From Orthonyx spaldingii (Eukaryota > Chordata > Aves > Passeriformes > Orthonychidae): DNA of 64,000 bases. A model generated the notes under the pieces. The model was not told where the DNA came from, did not search any database, and saw only the letters and a program-made list of their open reading frames with translations. The stretch is taken from positions 4,950,363 through 5,014,362 of the forward strand of contig VZTJ01004015.1 of NCBI GenBank assembly GCA_013397795.1, read 5' to 3'. The first letter of the stretch is position 1. Each line of letters begins with the position of its first letter. The position numbers were made by a program, and so were the translations under genes. This document shows positions 35,394-47,900 of the stretch, piece after piece.

Positions 35394-38300
35394 AAAGATT
35401 GAATTGCATTGACAGTTATAGCATCTAATTTAGGTGTTAACAAAGATGAGTATTTGCAAGTTAGCTTTGCATGCATTGTTAAAACAGTTAACTTGAAGCT
35501 GTTGCAATGGGAATCCATTTTCAGGAGGAAATTATTTGCTGTTAAATGGCATTCTTACTGGAAAATCTTTCACTCCAGCATTTGCTAAAAACAGTTGCAA
35601 TTTTTTCTGTATGTGGTAAAATTCCCATGTGTTAGTTGTTATTCTGCATCTGTGTTCTTTGTTTTCTGTCAGCCACCTCTGTGCAGTTCCCTACATTATT
35701 GAAATCTCTTGTTAACATAGAAGAGTCTTTGTTAGTGTGTAAATACCTGTAGCACTTCAGGACTCTTAAGGAAATAGGGGTAATTTTACCATTTACGTGT
35801 ATGGAACAGAAGACTCTGCTTGCAGGAGATCAAGGAAGATGCATTCTTGATGTTTTTAACATATCCTAATTTCTTCTTTAAAACAAAAGGTGACATTTTT
35901 GCAGAAAGGAAAACTGTTAATACTGAACTGAGTATGGCCCTCCTTTCAACACAGATGCTATAGCTTATGCTATAAAATAATGTAGTTAAGACTACTGTGT
36001 AAGGCCCAAGGTACCCACTGAGTGGGTCAGCCTGCTTTTAGCAGCACAGAGTGAAGTGCAGCCCGTGCCTGGCTGAAGTGGTGGCTGACACGGGTGCCCA
36101 GAGTGGCCTCAGCATGCCGTGCTGGCCCAGGTGGCTGCACAGCAGTCGGTCCCGCTCTGTGCCCGCCTCTGTCAGGATTTATCAGCAGCCGTATGAAGGG
36201 TAGGGGAGCGTCGGGAAGTGATCCCTGTCTGCCCTTCCTGCTGTGCCCTCACAACACCGCTGCTCCCAGCTCCTGTCGCCAGCTCTGCTCCCAGCAGCAC
36301 ACAGAGTGCCGCGGGAGTGATGTTCGTCAGCACGGGCAGCCCACTCGCTGCAAAGCACTGCCCTTCAAGGCAGACGGTGGCAGTCATGAAGTACATTGGA
36401 GCCCAAAATGGGTATAAGAAGTAAGGGGATCTGGTGAGAAAAAAACATTATCCTGGAGAAGGTTTCTTGTTAAAAATTTTCCTTGTGTCCACCGTTGTGG
36501 AAATTACTTGGTGTTATGGCAAATAATTCTGCCATGGCAGAATGGTTTCGCTTAATGCTATATATAATTTTTAACTGAGTGGCATAGTGTCATCTGACTA
36601 TCCTATATCATTACACCCAGTCAGTTGTTCCTTACGAAATTCCCCACAATCCACTGTCTCTTTTGGAAGCTTATCAGAAGGACATAGAGGATCCTATTTT
36701 CTAAATAGAAGCTTTCAATTTCAAGATTTAAAAAAAAAAAAAAAAAAAGCAAAAGCCATTCAATACTTGTATTTCAAACTTCTATATAGTGCACGGATTT
36801 CTTGATCTGACCCAAGTATCAGAGTATCACTCTGGTTGTCCTTGCACAAGAGTGATGGGATTAATTTACTTTGCAAAGAGAAATACAGCTCTGAGTGACA
36901 CGCAAGTGGACTCAGCAAAGGTGCATCTGGAACAAGAACAGACAAATATAAGAACTCAATATGTGTTTCCAGCAGAGTGCACCTGCGCCCTAAGCAGCCC
37001 TCGTGTGCAAGAACCTTTCTGCTGAGTGGTCTTGCTCAAAACTGAAGTTGTTTTCTCACAGCTCGGACATTGCTTGCTCTTCCAGGGACTTGTGGATCAC
37101 ACACAGCTACAGGTTTCATTAGTTCTAGTGGTTTTTTTGGTGACATAACTGATGTAAAATATCCCTTACAAAGGCCTTAAATTTGTCAAACAACTAAACA
37201 GAGACAATGAGAAGTAGTACAAATTGTCCTGTGCAGAGATCTGGACTCTTTCTCCTAACGAATGAACTGGGGGGCACTGTACAGTCTAGACATGCTTTTT
37301 GAAACTGACTATGTTGGTAAATAGTTGCCAATTGCAATCTCAAAGACATATTAGCATTGGAAGAGTTGGACTTTCTTCCATCCCACCCACCCTTTCCTGT
37401 TCAGCCCTATTAGGTCATTGCAGGTGTTCTGCTGAGTCAGGCCTCTTCCCTCCCCGTGCAGGGTTTGTACTCCTCATGAGTGTGAGCTGCTTTTTCACAA
37501 TTGTGTGTAATTCAAGCCATCTGATTTCTTTTATTCTGATTCAGAGGCTGATCAAAGTAGCTGCATCAAAATGGCACAGTAGTAGACAGGTGTGCTATGG
37601 GGCAGTTTAACTTCAGCCACTCTGTTGGTTGCTTTGGTGTTTAGTACTTTATGCAGCTAGAAGCACCTGAGGAATCTTACTGGCATGGTGAAAAATATGT
37701 TCCTCTGGCACTTAAAATAACTTCTACAAGTATTGGTAAAATGGACCTGACAGCATCTTTCCAAACTTTAATTCAGTGAATCTGTGGGATGGTTTGCCAG
37801 ATTAATCAGAATGACTGCCCAAAGCTGTGTGGGTGGGTTATACTCACTAAACATGGCTATGTGGCACACCAGACATAGAGTTGGCGCGTTCCTTTATTTC
37901 TGTTTGCAGTGGATTCAGCATGTATGTTCCTCTCCTGTTACCATGGCCTCAGCTTTTGTTTTGGAACACAGGAATCCCTAACTTCCTTCTGCTGTGACAT
38001 GCCTTTTGACTGATGGAGAAGCCAAATGCTTTGCTCCAAAGGTGTGCCACAGAGTATGACAGTACTGGTCACAACTGGTGGATAATGGGAACGTAGGTAG
38101 CAAGGGAATTTTGTTGACCAGCAGGGTAAGTGCAGTAGTTCTGTACTTGCCATCTTCCAAGCTGTTGGTGTCTTCTCGCACACGTTGTTGTAGGTGTCAG
38201 AGTAGGGTGGCTGTTTGCTGCGGTATGGGAAGTTGTTGCTAACTCAGACTATTCTTCTAAGCTGTGACATTTTGCAGTTTTTCTTCCCTTCCTTCCCTCT

Positions 38301-41300
38301 ACCTCCAGCCCACTCAAGTGGAGAAAAGAGTAAGCTTTGTATATCTTATAACTTCCAAATGCTAACAATCTGTGTTTGAGGAAAAAGCTTTAATAGCAAT
38401 ATGAATCATCATCTGATGTGAAACAGTGTTCAAACTATCCAAATATATGTTCTTATGTGTTTTTGAATACAACTCTTTTACAGAAAACATGTTTCAGTTG
38501 TCCAAATGGTAACCAGTTAGTATATTCTGCAACTCCTCTGCCTGTTGTATATCTTCTTTCAAGTATACCAATTCAGGTGTTATTAATGATAATAGAAAAG
38601 CTGCTTAGGATTAGAATGCTGAAGTAATTGGATGTCTACTCTTACTTGAGAAACACCTAGGTTGTGAAGAGGCTTGGCTCTCAGTCAAGCTTTTGCAGTG
38701 ATTAGATGTATCACAGTAATTTTTTTTTTCTCCTGTGCAGACTGGAACAACATGGTGAGGATGGCTTTACTGCTTATTATAGTCCATTCAAGTAAATAAA
38801 GTTGGTATACACACTTCTGTGAGTTGGCAGCCATATAACTTGTTCTACAATTCTAGGAGGACAATTGTATAATTTTTTTGTATCAACGATAACAACATCC
38901 AGTAACTCTAATATGCATACTGTCATGTCAGCATTTTTGTTATTTAGGAATTTGTACCTCACCTGAGTTGCAGCTTAGCTTGCAGAGCCTCAGCAGGAAG
39001 TGTAACACTTTAATTATTTAACCAACATTAAATTGTACTTTCCTGTGTAGTGCTATTGTGTTTTATTCTTTTTTTAAAAAAATGTCAAGTCTTTCAGAAG
39101 CCACTTTCCTTGCCCACTTACTAGTGAGCCTCTTCTGTCTATTAATTGCAGTCCAGCAATGCTCCTTTCTTGTGTCTGTACACCTACAAAATTCAATATC
39201 AAGGTTTGCTGTTCTGTGGGGAGAGAGGGTTTCACGTATTGGCCATGTTGGTTTTAAACTACTGAGTGTTGAGCTATTTCTAGTTCAGGAACCTTATGTG
39301 GAGATCTGACAGCAATGGAGCCACGTGGCAAAGCACCAAGGCAGCGCAGACTGCGCGCTCTCACACTGCCAGCGCCGCGCTCTGCTTCCCCTCCCGTCCT
39401 CAGCAGGGGTCAGGAACGTCACCCGTGCCACTGCCACCAGCGTTTCAATAGCACGGCTGCTGAGAGCAGGGTCTGCGTCAGGCAGAGAAGTCCTCTTTCT
39501 CCCGTCCCTCTACACTGGGCTTTGTTTGTATTTTAGTTCTGTAGGTCTGCATGAGCAAGCTCATAACAAGTAATTCTCCTCTCTGAGCATGGAGGGGTCT
39601 CTCAGCCCGAAGGTTTTGCTTGTTCAAAACACTGGTGAAATAATCCATTTCCAACTGCAAGCCCCTCAGCATGAAGGACTAAGATTTTGTGGTGCAATGG
39701 CAGTAAAGGAATTACTTTAGCACTACCAATGATGATTTTTCTTATGATGATTATTAATTTCATTATTTTCTTCAAAATTGTTGGAGAAGATTTTTTCCCA
39801 ACTTAACCTTTTCTTGTTGCCAAGTGAGAGAGCAGTCTATTAATAATTAGCCTGGCCTTTTTGTACTGGTAATTATTGTTTCTGGGAAAATTCTCTTCTG
39901 GAAGATTTAATTCCTGTTAGCACTCTTTAATCAAATAATGCAAATGACCCTACTCCTACCTAACTGAGAAGCAATTCTTAAGATAGCAGTAGTTTTCTAC
40001 AAATTAATGTCAAGTAAGCGGTTTGGTGTTTGTTTTGGTTTTTAAAAATTATATTCTTGTGTGGTTTTCAGGTGAAATATGAGGTCTAGCAGCATTTGTG
40101 CCATCAGATGTTGTCAGACAGTAGTTTGAGGAACATTGATCTACAGGAAGTAGGAGGAAACTAAGCTTGCACCAAGACCTTCAGGGTTTAGTGTCCTGTG
40201 CCCTCAGAGGTGACCAAAGCAAAGCCAGCCCAGCTCTGCAGCTGTCCCTCTGTCCCTTTGTGGGGGCTGTGGGCAGTCAGCTGCTGAGGACATGGCCTTG
40301 GGCAGCAGGGCTGTGAAGGGCTTTCAGCTGTCTGGATTAGGCTGGCAGGTTGCAAGGAAATCTGCCATGATGGTTTCTGGAAAACAAGATGCTTTGAATT
40401 GAGTTCAGTCAGGCTCCACTGGGTTGTGATATTTCTCAGGCTGAGTGGTTGCTATCACAAGGGCTTCTTTTTGAAGCACAGGGAATGACACTTAGTAAAA
40501 AATGCTTTCAGTATAAAACCTGTAATTATTACCTACAAAAATACAAATCAAAGGTGCTTTCCTTAAGTTTTTTCCTTTTTAAAAGCAGTTTGCTTTTCCT
40601 ATATTTATTGTGTTGTGTGGCATCACATGAAAATTGCATTTTTAGTGTGTTTTATAATGCAGCATAAGATATTAGTGCTATTCAGGAACCTGAAATGTCA
40701 CTAATGTGTGACTTGTATGAACTAAGTATGTCACATATAATCTAGGGATTAACTTGCAAACCTAGTTCATGTCATCTTAGTGATATGGGAAACTTGCAGT
40801 TGTTTGGAAGAGAAAAGGTAGATTATCGGAGGTATAGAAAAGCCAAGTATTTTCTAATTACTGCTCTAGTTAAGGAAGGAAAAAACCCCTTCTTGAGCTG
40901 CCCCCAAAGGAGTTCTCTAGTTTAAACCAGTAATTGCAATTAAGAACATCAACTAAAAGAATTATATAATGCTGCTCCACTTTGCTATTAAAAGCTTAAA
41001 CTTTTGCTCAATTAAAATTGAAAGAGAGGGAAAAAATCCAAAAAGGATTTAATTAACTAGTAAAGTTGAGTGTTTATCAACTGTAAAAATGATTTGATTT
41101 CTGTAGCAATAGGATATAAATCAACTTGAAGATTTTAAAGATCAAAGATAGAATAATTGCAAAAACACTGATTGGCTATTTATTTATTTATATTTTTAAT
41201 TGAATTTTTAAAGCTCAGTATTTCAGGATATTTTTTCCCCACTTACTATGGGTTATTGGGATTTCATGCTTCACCCTGCATTTATTCTGTAGACTGTAAA

Positions 41301-42069
41301 TTAAAAGACAAAATAATCTGTGTGACGTTTAATAAAGCATCAGTGGTAGAAAGTGCTCTCGGATACATCAGCTGGTGTTGAGGGACTGTAACCAGCAAAT
41401 TTCTGCCTTCTGTTCGTGTTTGGGCTCAACTGTAACTGAAATCATTTAAATTAAGTTGTTATTCAGATCAGCAGCAGTGAATTGACTGGCCTGAACTGTG
41501 TAGGGTTGTGGGTGTAACAGGCTACATCCCACCAGCTGTAGATGTTAGCAAGCATTTGACCTAAACTTGTGTCAAGTGTTTGGAAATGAGTTCTTACACC
41601 AGTTTTAAAATGTGCTTCCTTGTGGTGGAGTTGGTCTCACAAGTGACAAGTCAGTACCTGAGGGCAGCAGAAAGCAAAAAAAATATTTGCTCTGCGTTAG
41701 TTTGTGGGAGTTTATATACTTTTCCTTTAGAACAGCAATGGCTTTGGCCTAGCTTGAAGTGATTGCACAACCCCTGTCGAGGTGCTGGCAAGCAGTGTTC
41801 AGGCGAGAAACAAAGAATTAGGGCTGTATAACAAATTGTAAGAGCACCCTGGGAGAACACGTGACCAGGGAGTGTAGCTATCAAACACTTATGCACAAGG
41901 TTCGTCCTTGTGCTGAGCCCAGGTATCTCCTCCTTGCTTTTTGCCCCAAGGTACTCTGAGGTAGCAGCAGTCTCATGCTAGGATTGAGTAGTGTTGAGGG
42001 GGCTGAGCCGTGCTGTAGCAGATAATTTCTCAGGGTTCTCCCATAACTCTTCACATCTGTTGTTTTGGG
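35394..42069. other. Intergenic, no gene recognised
   Basis: Mostly AT-rich. Moderately GC-rich patches lie at about 36010-36420, 39310-39500 and 40140-40340, the second containing a palindromic E-box, gccacgtggc, at 39320-39329. There is a 19-nt A run at 36730-36748. Open frames in these patches (at most about 107 codons) overlap on both strands and show no domain or splice pattern. Confidence 0.75.
36730..36748 (+). repeat. Poly(A) run, 19 nt
   Basis: Simple homopolymer. No retroposed parent was recognised upstream. Confidence 0.95.
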
Positions 42070-42429
42070 GGTGTTTAGCCTGGAGAAAAAGAGGTTGAGG
42101 AGGGAATTTATTGCTCTGTTCAATTACCTGAAAGGACAGGTAATTGGAGAGAGCAGTAGGTCAGTCTCTTCTCCCAGGTGACAAGAGGAGACAGACTGAA
42201 GTTGTGCCAGGGGACATTTAGAATGGATGTTAGGAAAAATTTCTTCACTGAAAGGGTTGCCCAGCATTATGACAGACAGCCCAGGGAAGTAGTGGAATCA
42301 TCATTCCCTGGAAGTACTAAAAAAAAAAATGTAGATGTTGCACTTAGATATATGGTTTAGTGGTGGGCTTGGCAGTGCCTGGACTTGATCACAGAGGTCT
42401 TTTCCAACCCTGATGATTCTGTGATTTTA
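42070..42429 (+). mobile_element. CR1 LINE 3' fragment (about 0.36 kb)
   Basis: Begins at 'ggtgtttagcctggagaaa', then shows CR1 3' words: 'gttaggaaaaatttcttcac', 'gaaagggttgcccagcat', 'cagcccagggaagtagtgg' and 'ggacttgatcacagaggtct', with the tail 'ttttccaaccctgatgattc' and 'tgtgatt'. An internal run of A occurs at about 42321. It is 5'-truncated and more diverged than the copy at 34.6 kb. Confidence 0.94.
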
Positions 42430-44838
42430 TAATCATTCTGTTCTTCTTGATATCAGTTTCCATTATTGCAGCTTATCTGATGTCCTTTCCCCTGAATTAC
42501 ACTATTGTTTTGGTTCTGTTGCATGTTGTAAGGATACACATTTGGGCCGTTAGTTAGAACAGCTACTACAGTTTCTGCTCCAGAGGTGTGTTGCTGTTTA
42601 TGAATTATTCAGTTTATGTTCTTACCATTCATGACTTTGACAGAATCATTTGACTGAAGTATGGCTGCATTAAACTCTCTCTTCACTATTTATATGTAAT
42701 AATTAGTTTAAAATTTCACTCATCAGGATATCTGCATTAAGTATAACTTCTAGTTACTCCTGGGGCAGCAGCTGTAGTGGGAATACTAATCAAATGGCAT
42801 GGTCACAACAGTTCTCCTGCTATTACTCTGTTCTGTGTATGGATGCAGCAATTTAACTACACAGGCTCCCTCACAGAATTTTAGGGAAGTTTTAAAGATG
42901 TTCAGAAACTCTCATTTATTTAACTCTTTTACTTCCAGGTGTGAACTCTTTGATTTTCAGATTAGGTGGGTGCATCTGGATCAAGTGGGATGAGTATCTT
43001 TTTGAAATATGTTAAAAGATAAGATTTTTCTAAATATCACTAAGTTCTTGAGTAGTTACTTTTTTAATACTTATGCAAGTCTATGTGTTTCTTTATTTGT
43101 TGTTCACAGAAGGAGGACAAAGCTTTCAAACTTTGGTGGCCAAAATGATATGTCATGACAGTTAATACATCTCAGTAAAAGAAAGAGGATTTAAAGATGC
43201 TGAGCATTTCATTTTGTGCCATTGAAATCGAGGAGAACCAATAAATGTTCTCTCATGTTAATGAAGAATGATTTTCACCTATTTTTATGCATATAGGTTT
43301 GAAAGCTTTATTTTAGGTGCTTAAATTAAGAAGACTGTCCTTTGTTGATTAGACTTTTTCACAAAAATAAATGGAGCAAAGTATTTGCCTTCCTTTAGTA
43401 CCTTAAGTCCATGTGTACCCTAAGGATTAATCTCTTTAATTTAGATTATTTGTCCCGAATGAGAAATAGCCTGAAGGTTACTGGGCTCTGTATAACTACC
43501 ACACAGAATTGGTTATAAACATTATTGCTGCAGTTCTGTGCAGCCCAGGTGGAAAGGACAGGGATTACTATTAAACATTTTTATAGCACAACATATGTAC
43601 AAGCAAACGGGCTAACACAGAGAAGACAAAATAGGACAACAGCTGAGGAAAACAAGGATCTAGAGATATCACTGGTGAGAAGGTGCTGGCTAAGGAAGAA
43701 TTGAAACCAGGAGGACAGTAGGGTAGGGAGGCCCACTGAGGGTGAGATGCAGAGAGTATAGAAAGTGGGAAGGACAGTGTTAAGATGCTGTGCTAGGTCT
43801 CTGCTCTGTGAACTGTGATGGGGTTCTCTCAACAGAGATGAAGTGACCCATCAGTTTGCTTTAATTGTCATATCCTGTTTATTCTGCCACTACACACAAA
43901 TAACTGTATTTACACTGAATTTTTCAGTGAATGCTTTACTGTTTGCTGGTCTTTCCTTTCCCTTCTGTAACCTCCAGAGTAGTAAAATACAGCTGCCATT
44001 GCCATATGAAAAAACCAAAACAATTCATCATAATATTTTTTCCAAAACTATTCTTCCCTTTCAACATACATATTTTTGATTAATATTTTTGTGCATGTAG
44101 ATAAGGTATTGTAGATAAAGTATTTAAGCCACTTTGGTAAAGTAGCCTGTAGCACGTAAACCTGGTAAAAGGACAAGGATAAGAGCAGCTTTTTGCATCA
44201 TTAGCTTTTTCTTAGATGTAAGAATGATGAAAAAAGAATCAGCATTTCAGTAGGATTAAAATCAGAAGGTAAAGGTTATTTGTAGGATCAGTTTTGGAAT
44301 CAGAGTTGAATAAATATTTTTTAAATGCTGGAATTGTTGCACAGAGAAATTTGTGTCAGTACTGCACATTCACCAAAAGAGAGCAACATAGGCATGCAGT
44401 ATGTGCTTCAGGCAAGGGGCCATTTTACACTGTAAGCAGGAACATATTGTCCTCTGCTTTAGAGTCTATATTTTACCTGCCTCTGAATGTGATGAATGTG
44501 GTGCAATTATTATTTAGGTTTATAGTTATTGATGGTGTATGTTTTATGGATCATATTTTTGTCTTTCAGATGTTTATGTACAATATGTTTCCTCATTCAT
44601 TATGATTTCATTTAGGATACATGCTTAGACATTTGCTGAAACATTGCTGCTTTTTTTCCTGCTAGAAACTTTTTTCAACAGCAGAATTTGTAGTCATGAA
44701 TTTTCTTTGGCTCAAGTCATTAAAATGTACTTAACATTTTTGGTTCTTTAAATGCTTTGGTTTGAGATCAGCTATGTGTTTGACTGACTTGGGAGAAAAG
44801 CATTTGTAGGCCTAGAAATGAGCTTTCTTTTTTTTTTT
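42430..44838. other. Intergenic, no gene recognised
   Basis: AT-rich. Open frames up to 103 codons (for example 44294-44605) have no recognisable domain. No repeat element was recognised. Confidence 0.78.
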
Positions 44839-44899
44839 NNNNNNNNNNNNNNNNNNNNNNNNNNNNNNNNNNNNNNNNNNNNNNNNNNNNNNNNNNNNN
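44839..44899. other. Assembly gap (61 N) inside a T run
   Basis: Sixty-one N are flanked by T runs on both sides (to 44838 and 44900-44916). The gap is probably an unresolved long poly(T) stretch, so its true length is unknown. Confidence 0.99.
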
Positions 44900-44916
44900 T
44901 TTTTTTTTTTTTTTTT

Positions 44917-47900
44917 GCATTAGTGTTTGTCACCATCCTGGTATGCAGACTATTTTATTTAATATTCAGATTCATTTTGCTGAATAATCTTTCTAGCCCC
45001 AAAGGTAATAAATGCACTCTGATATACTTATTTAGGTAAGCATTTGCAAGTTTTTGAAGTCCCTTTCCTAAACTAATTTGTCCACCTTGAGTTAGTAGCT
45101 GTGAATTTTTTTAAAGCAAAACTAAAGATAAATGATCCTCAAAATAAAAGAACAAGGAATTTGTAATTCCAAGATTGTTTTTGGAATTACTTACCTGCAG
45201 TGCCCGAAACCTACCTGTGTCATGTCGTAACTCGGATTTGGGGTTGGTTAATAGCAAGCTGGCTGTTTACACTGCCTATATGTTAGTGTACCCTGTGGCC
45301 CTTGGCTGGCACCAAGGTGTTTGGGGCATGGTCTTGTGACCTTGTTTAGAGCAGCACTAGATCCAGGGACTCTTCATAGGCTGAAATGAGGGGAGATCTT
45401 ACTGCAGTGGGCAAGGGAGAGATGAGCAACAAAGTCTGTCCTGCACCAGACTGAGAAGGGAAGTTTTCTCCTCCCTCTTGCTTGTATGCAGGAGAGAAAG
45501 AATTATTTGACTTCTTTTTCCTTGCTAGTTCAGAGGCTGAATTAAAACAGATCCAAGTTAGTTTCAGCTATGTTCCTGCCAAGCCTCTAGAAACTAAGAT
45601 CTGTAAGCTTTTCAGTCACTTCCAGTGTCCCAGTGATGGACATTTATTCAATGCATTAACACTGGCTGCACACAGTAGGCCCATGTCTGGGAGGACACTC
45701 AGTGACCTGGGGTCCTGGGGCAGTGATGGGGCCCGAGTTCTGATGTGCAGCTTGTGCCAGTGGCCACCCACGACTCAGCATGGATGGCCTCAGGCAATTC
45801 CTGGACTCCACCCAGACTCTAGAACAGATCCTGTAGTCCAAATGGCTTTATTAGGATTCACTTGAGGGGTCCAGCAAAAAGTCAGCTGAATGATACCTTC
45901 AGGCCTGTGGCAGGATGGAGAGACAGTACAGGAAAAGAAAATGTTGAAAAATTGCTGTAACAAACCCATCATCCCATCATGGTTATTAGGAATGTGGATG
46001 ATACATAGTAACAGAAATGAAATATGAGATGCATGTAAAATAGGAGTGAGTTTGAATTTAAATGTGGCCAGAGGCAAAGCAAATGATGGTGCTTTTAGCA
46101 GAAACCTCGCGTGAAAGGCTTGCCGGAGCCAGGAAGTACTAGGTGTGGATGTCATAGAAGGGAAATTGTAGTCTTCTATAGCCTGGATTTTTGAATGTAT
46201 GTGCCCCTATTTACTTCTGTTTAAAGATAAATAAATAGTTAATTTCAGACTTCAGTATTCTGTGGAAGTTCCCTGTGAAGAACAAAAGGGAAGCCCCGAT
46301 AGAAGCTCGGTGTGGGAGTCAGAGTATATTGGGCTCTGGAGAGCTGAGCAAAGATGCAGCAAGATTTGGTTGTGCAGGAGGCTTTGAGCCCATGTTTGTT
46401 TGTTGTGGCATGTGTTGGAATAAGTAGCTCTTCATCTGAGACCTCTGTGCACAGGGAGTGACCCTGTGTGTGCCAGGCAGACTCTGCCCCTGAAGAGCCA
46501 CGCTCACATCTCTTTGCCAGCTCCTTATAAATGGTGGATTGAACCTGTTTTTCATTCCCACTAGAAGAGATGTCTGCATAAGCTGCCAAAGTCTAAATGT
46601 AAGGACTGCATGTAAATAACACGAAATGTCTATATCTCTACAGATCTACATGCATGTGCACATATGAATTTTGCTGAAAATAATTAAATCCAGATTTATG
46701 AAAGACTAGATTGCTCAACAAAAACTGTTTTTCTGACTACCAGTCAAGACATTATCCTTTTTCCAAATATTGTCAGACTAAATAATCATTTGAAAGAAGC
46801 ACAGATTAGTAACTCTGGGGCTGCTGAAGCTTTCAAGCCTTAGGACTCTGCATGTTTCACATCGCAGACTGAAACAGAGCATTTTTGAAACTCCTGTTGC
46901 AAAGGTATGGGGTCTTGCAACAAAATTTTGGCTAGTTTTCTGCAGAGTGGGGGTACAGTGATTCTGTCCAAATGAGAGGTGTTGGCATAGTTTAAAAAGC
47001 TGAATTCAGGAGGGCTGCTGTGTGACCTTATGGATCACTTGGTTTTATAGACTGAACCCACTTTCCTAATTCTGATTTCCAAAATGTGGAAAGAGTATTC
47101 CCTCTTTCTAGATTAATGAGATTCATCATGGGTTATAAAGTCAGGCTAGGGAGCCCAGCTGAGGGAGGAGCGTTTGCACAAGAGACACCTAAACAAGAGA
47201 CCCTCATGGATTTCTGAATCTACATTTTCACACACAGTTTCCTAGAAACTATTTTTTGGTGAAAAATATTGTTAATGAACTGACTGGTTTTTCACTCACC
47301 GTAGTAGTAGTCTATGTATGTACATAATCAGCTATGAATGGTATTTTAAGTATTTAACGGTGTTAAATTATCAAACTGCTTTCAGTATGAATGACAGTGG
47401 TACACACAGAGACAAAATATGACTCAGTGTTTCCAGACTAAGTTTGTACAATTTCTGTGAACAAAAGGTGTTTATCCTTTACTAACAAGTTATATATTCA
47501 TCAATATAATCTGTCATGTTGTGATTGAACCATTCTTGTTTAGAGTGAAGTGTGTAATTTCATGGCTTTTGTTGCTCTGCTCTTTGGTCCACTCAAACCT
47601 TCTGCTCAGGATGCTCTGGTTTACAGAAATGCCGAGAGCAAAACAATGAAACTGCCGGTCCTAGGCTATAAATTCAGGGAAGTTTTGATGAAATGAGTTT
47701 ATATGGCCGAGAACACCCTTCCTTTAGATTCCCACCCAGAGAAAGTATAGGGAAAACAAGAAGAAATGAGAGCCACTGTGTAAGTGGGATGATGTTTTTT
47801 GAAATGTTAAGCAAATGAGTGTGTCTGTGCTGAGATCTTCCTGTGCTCAGGAAGTGCCCTAATATACTCTGTGCAGGAGTTTCTTGCTTTGGCCTGCACC

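Noticed and set aside
35168..35428. 86-codon plus-strand frame
   Set aside because: Lies in the CR1 3' region and reflects the element, not a host gene.
45482..46589. Cluster of moderate frames on both strands (up to 127 codons)
   Set aside because: Overlapping frames in a slightly GC-richer patch. I considered an LTR fragment but could not identify terminal motifs or a primer-binding site.
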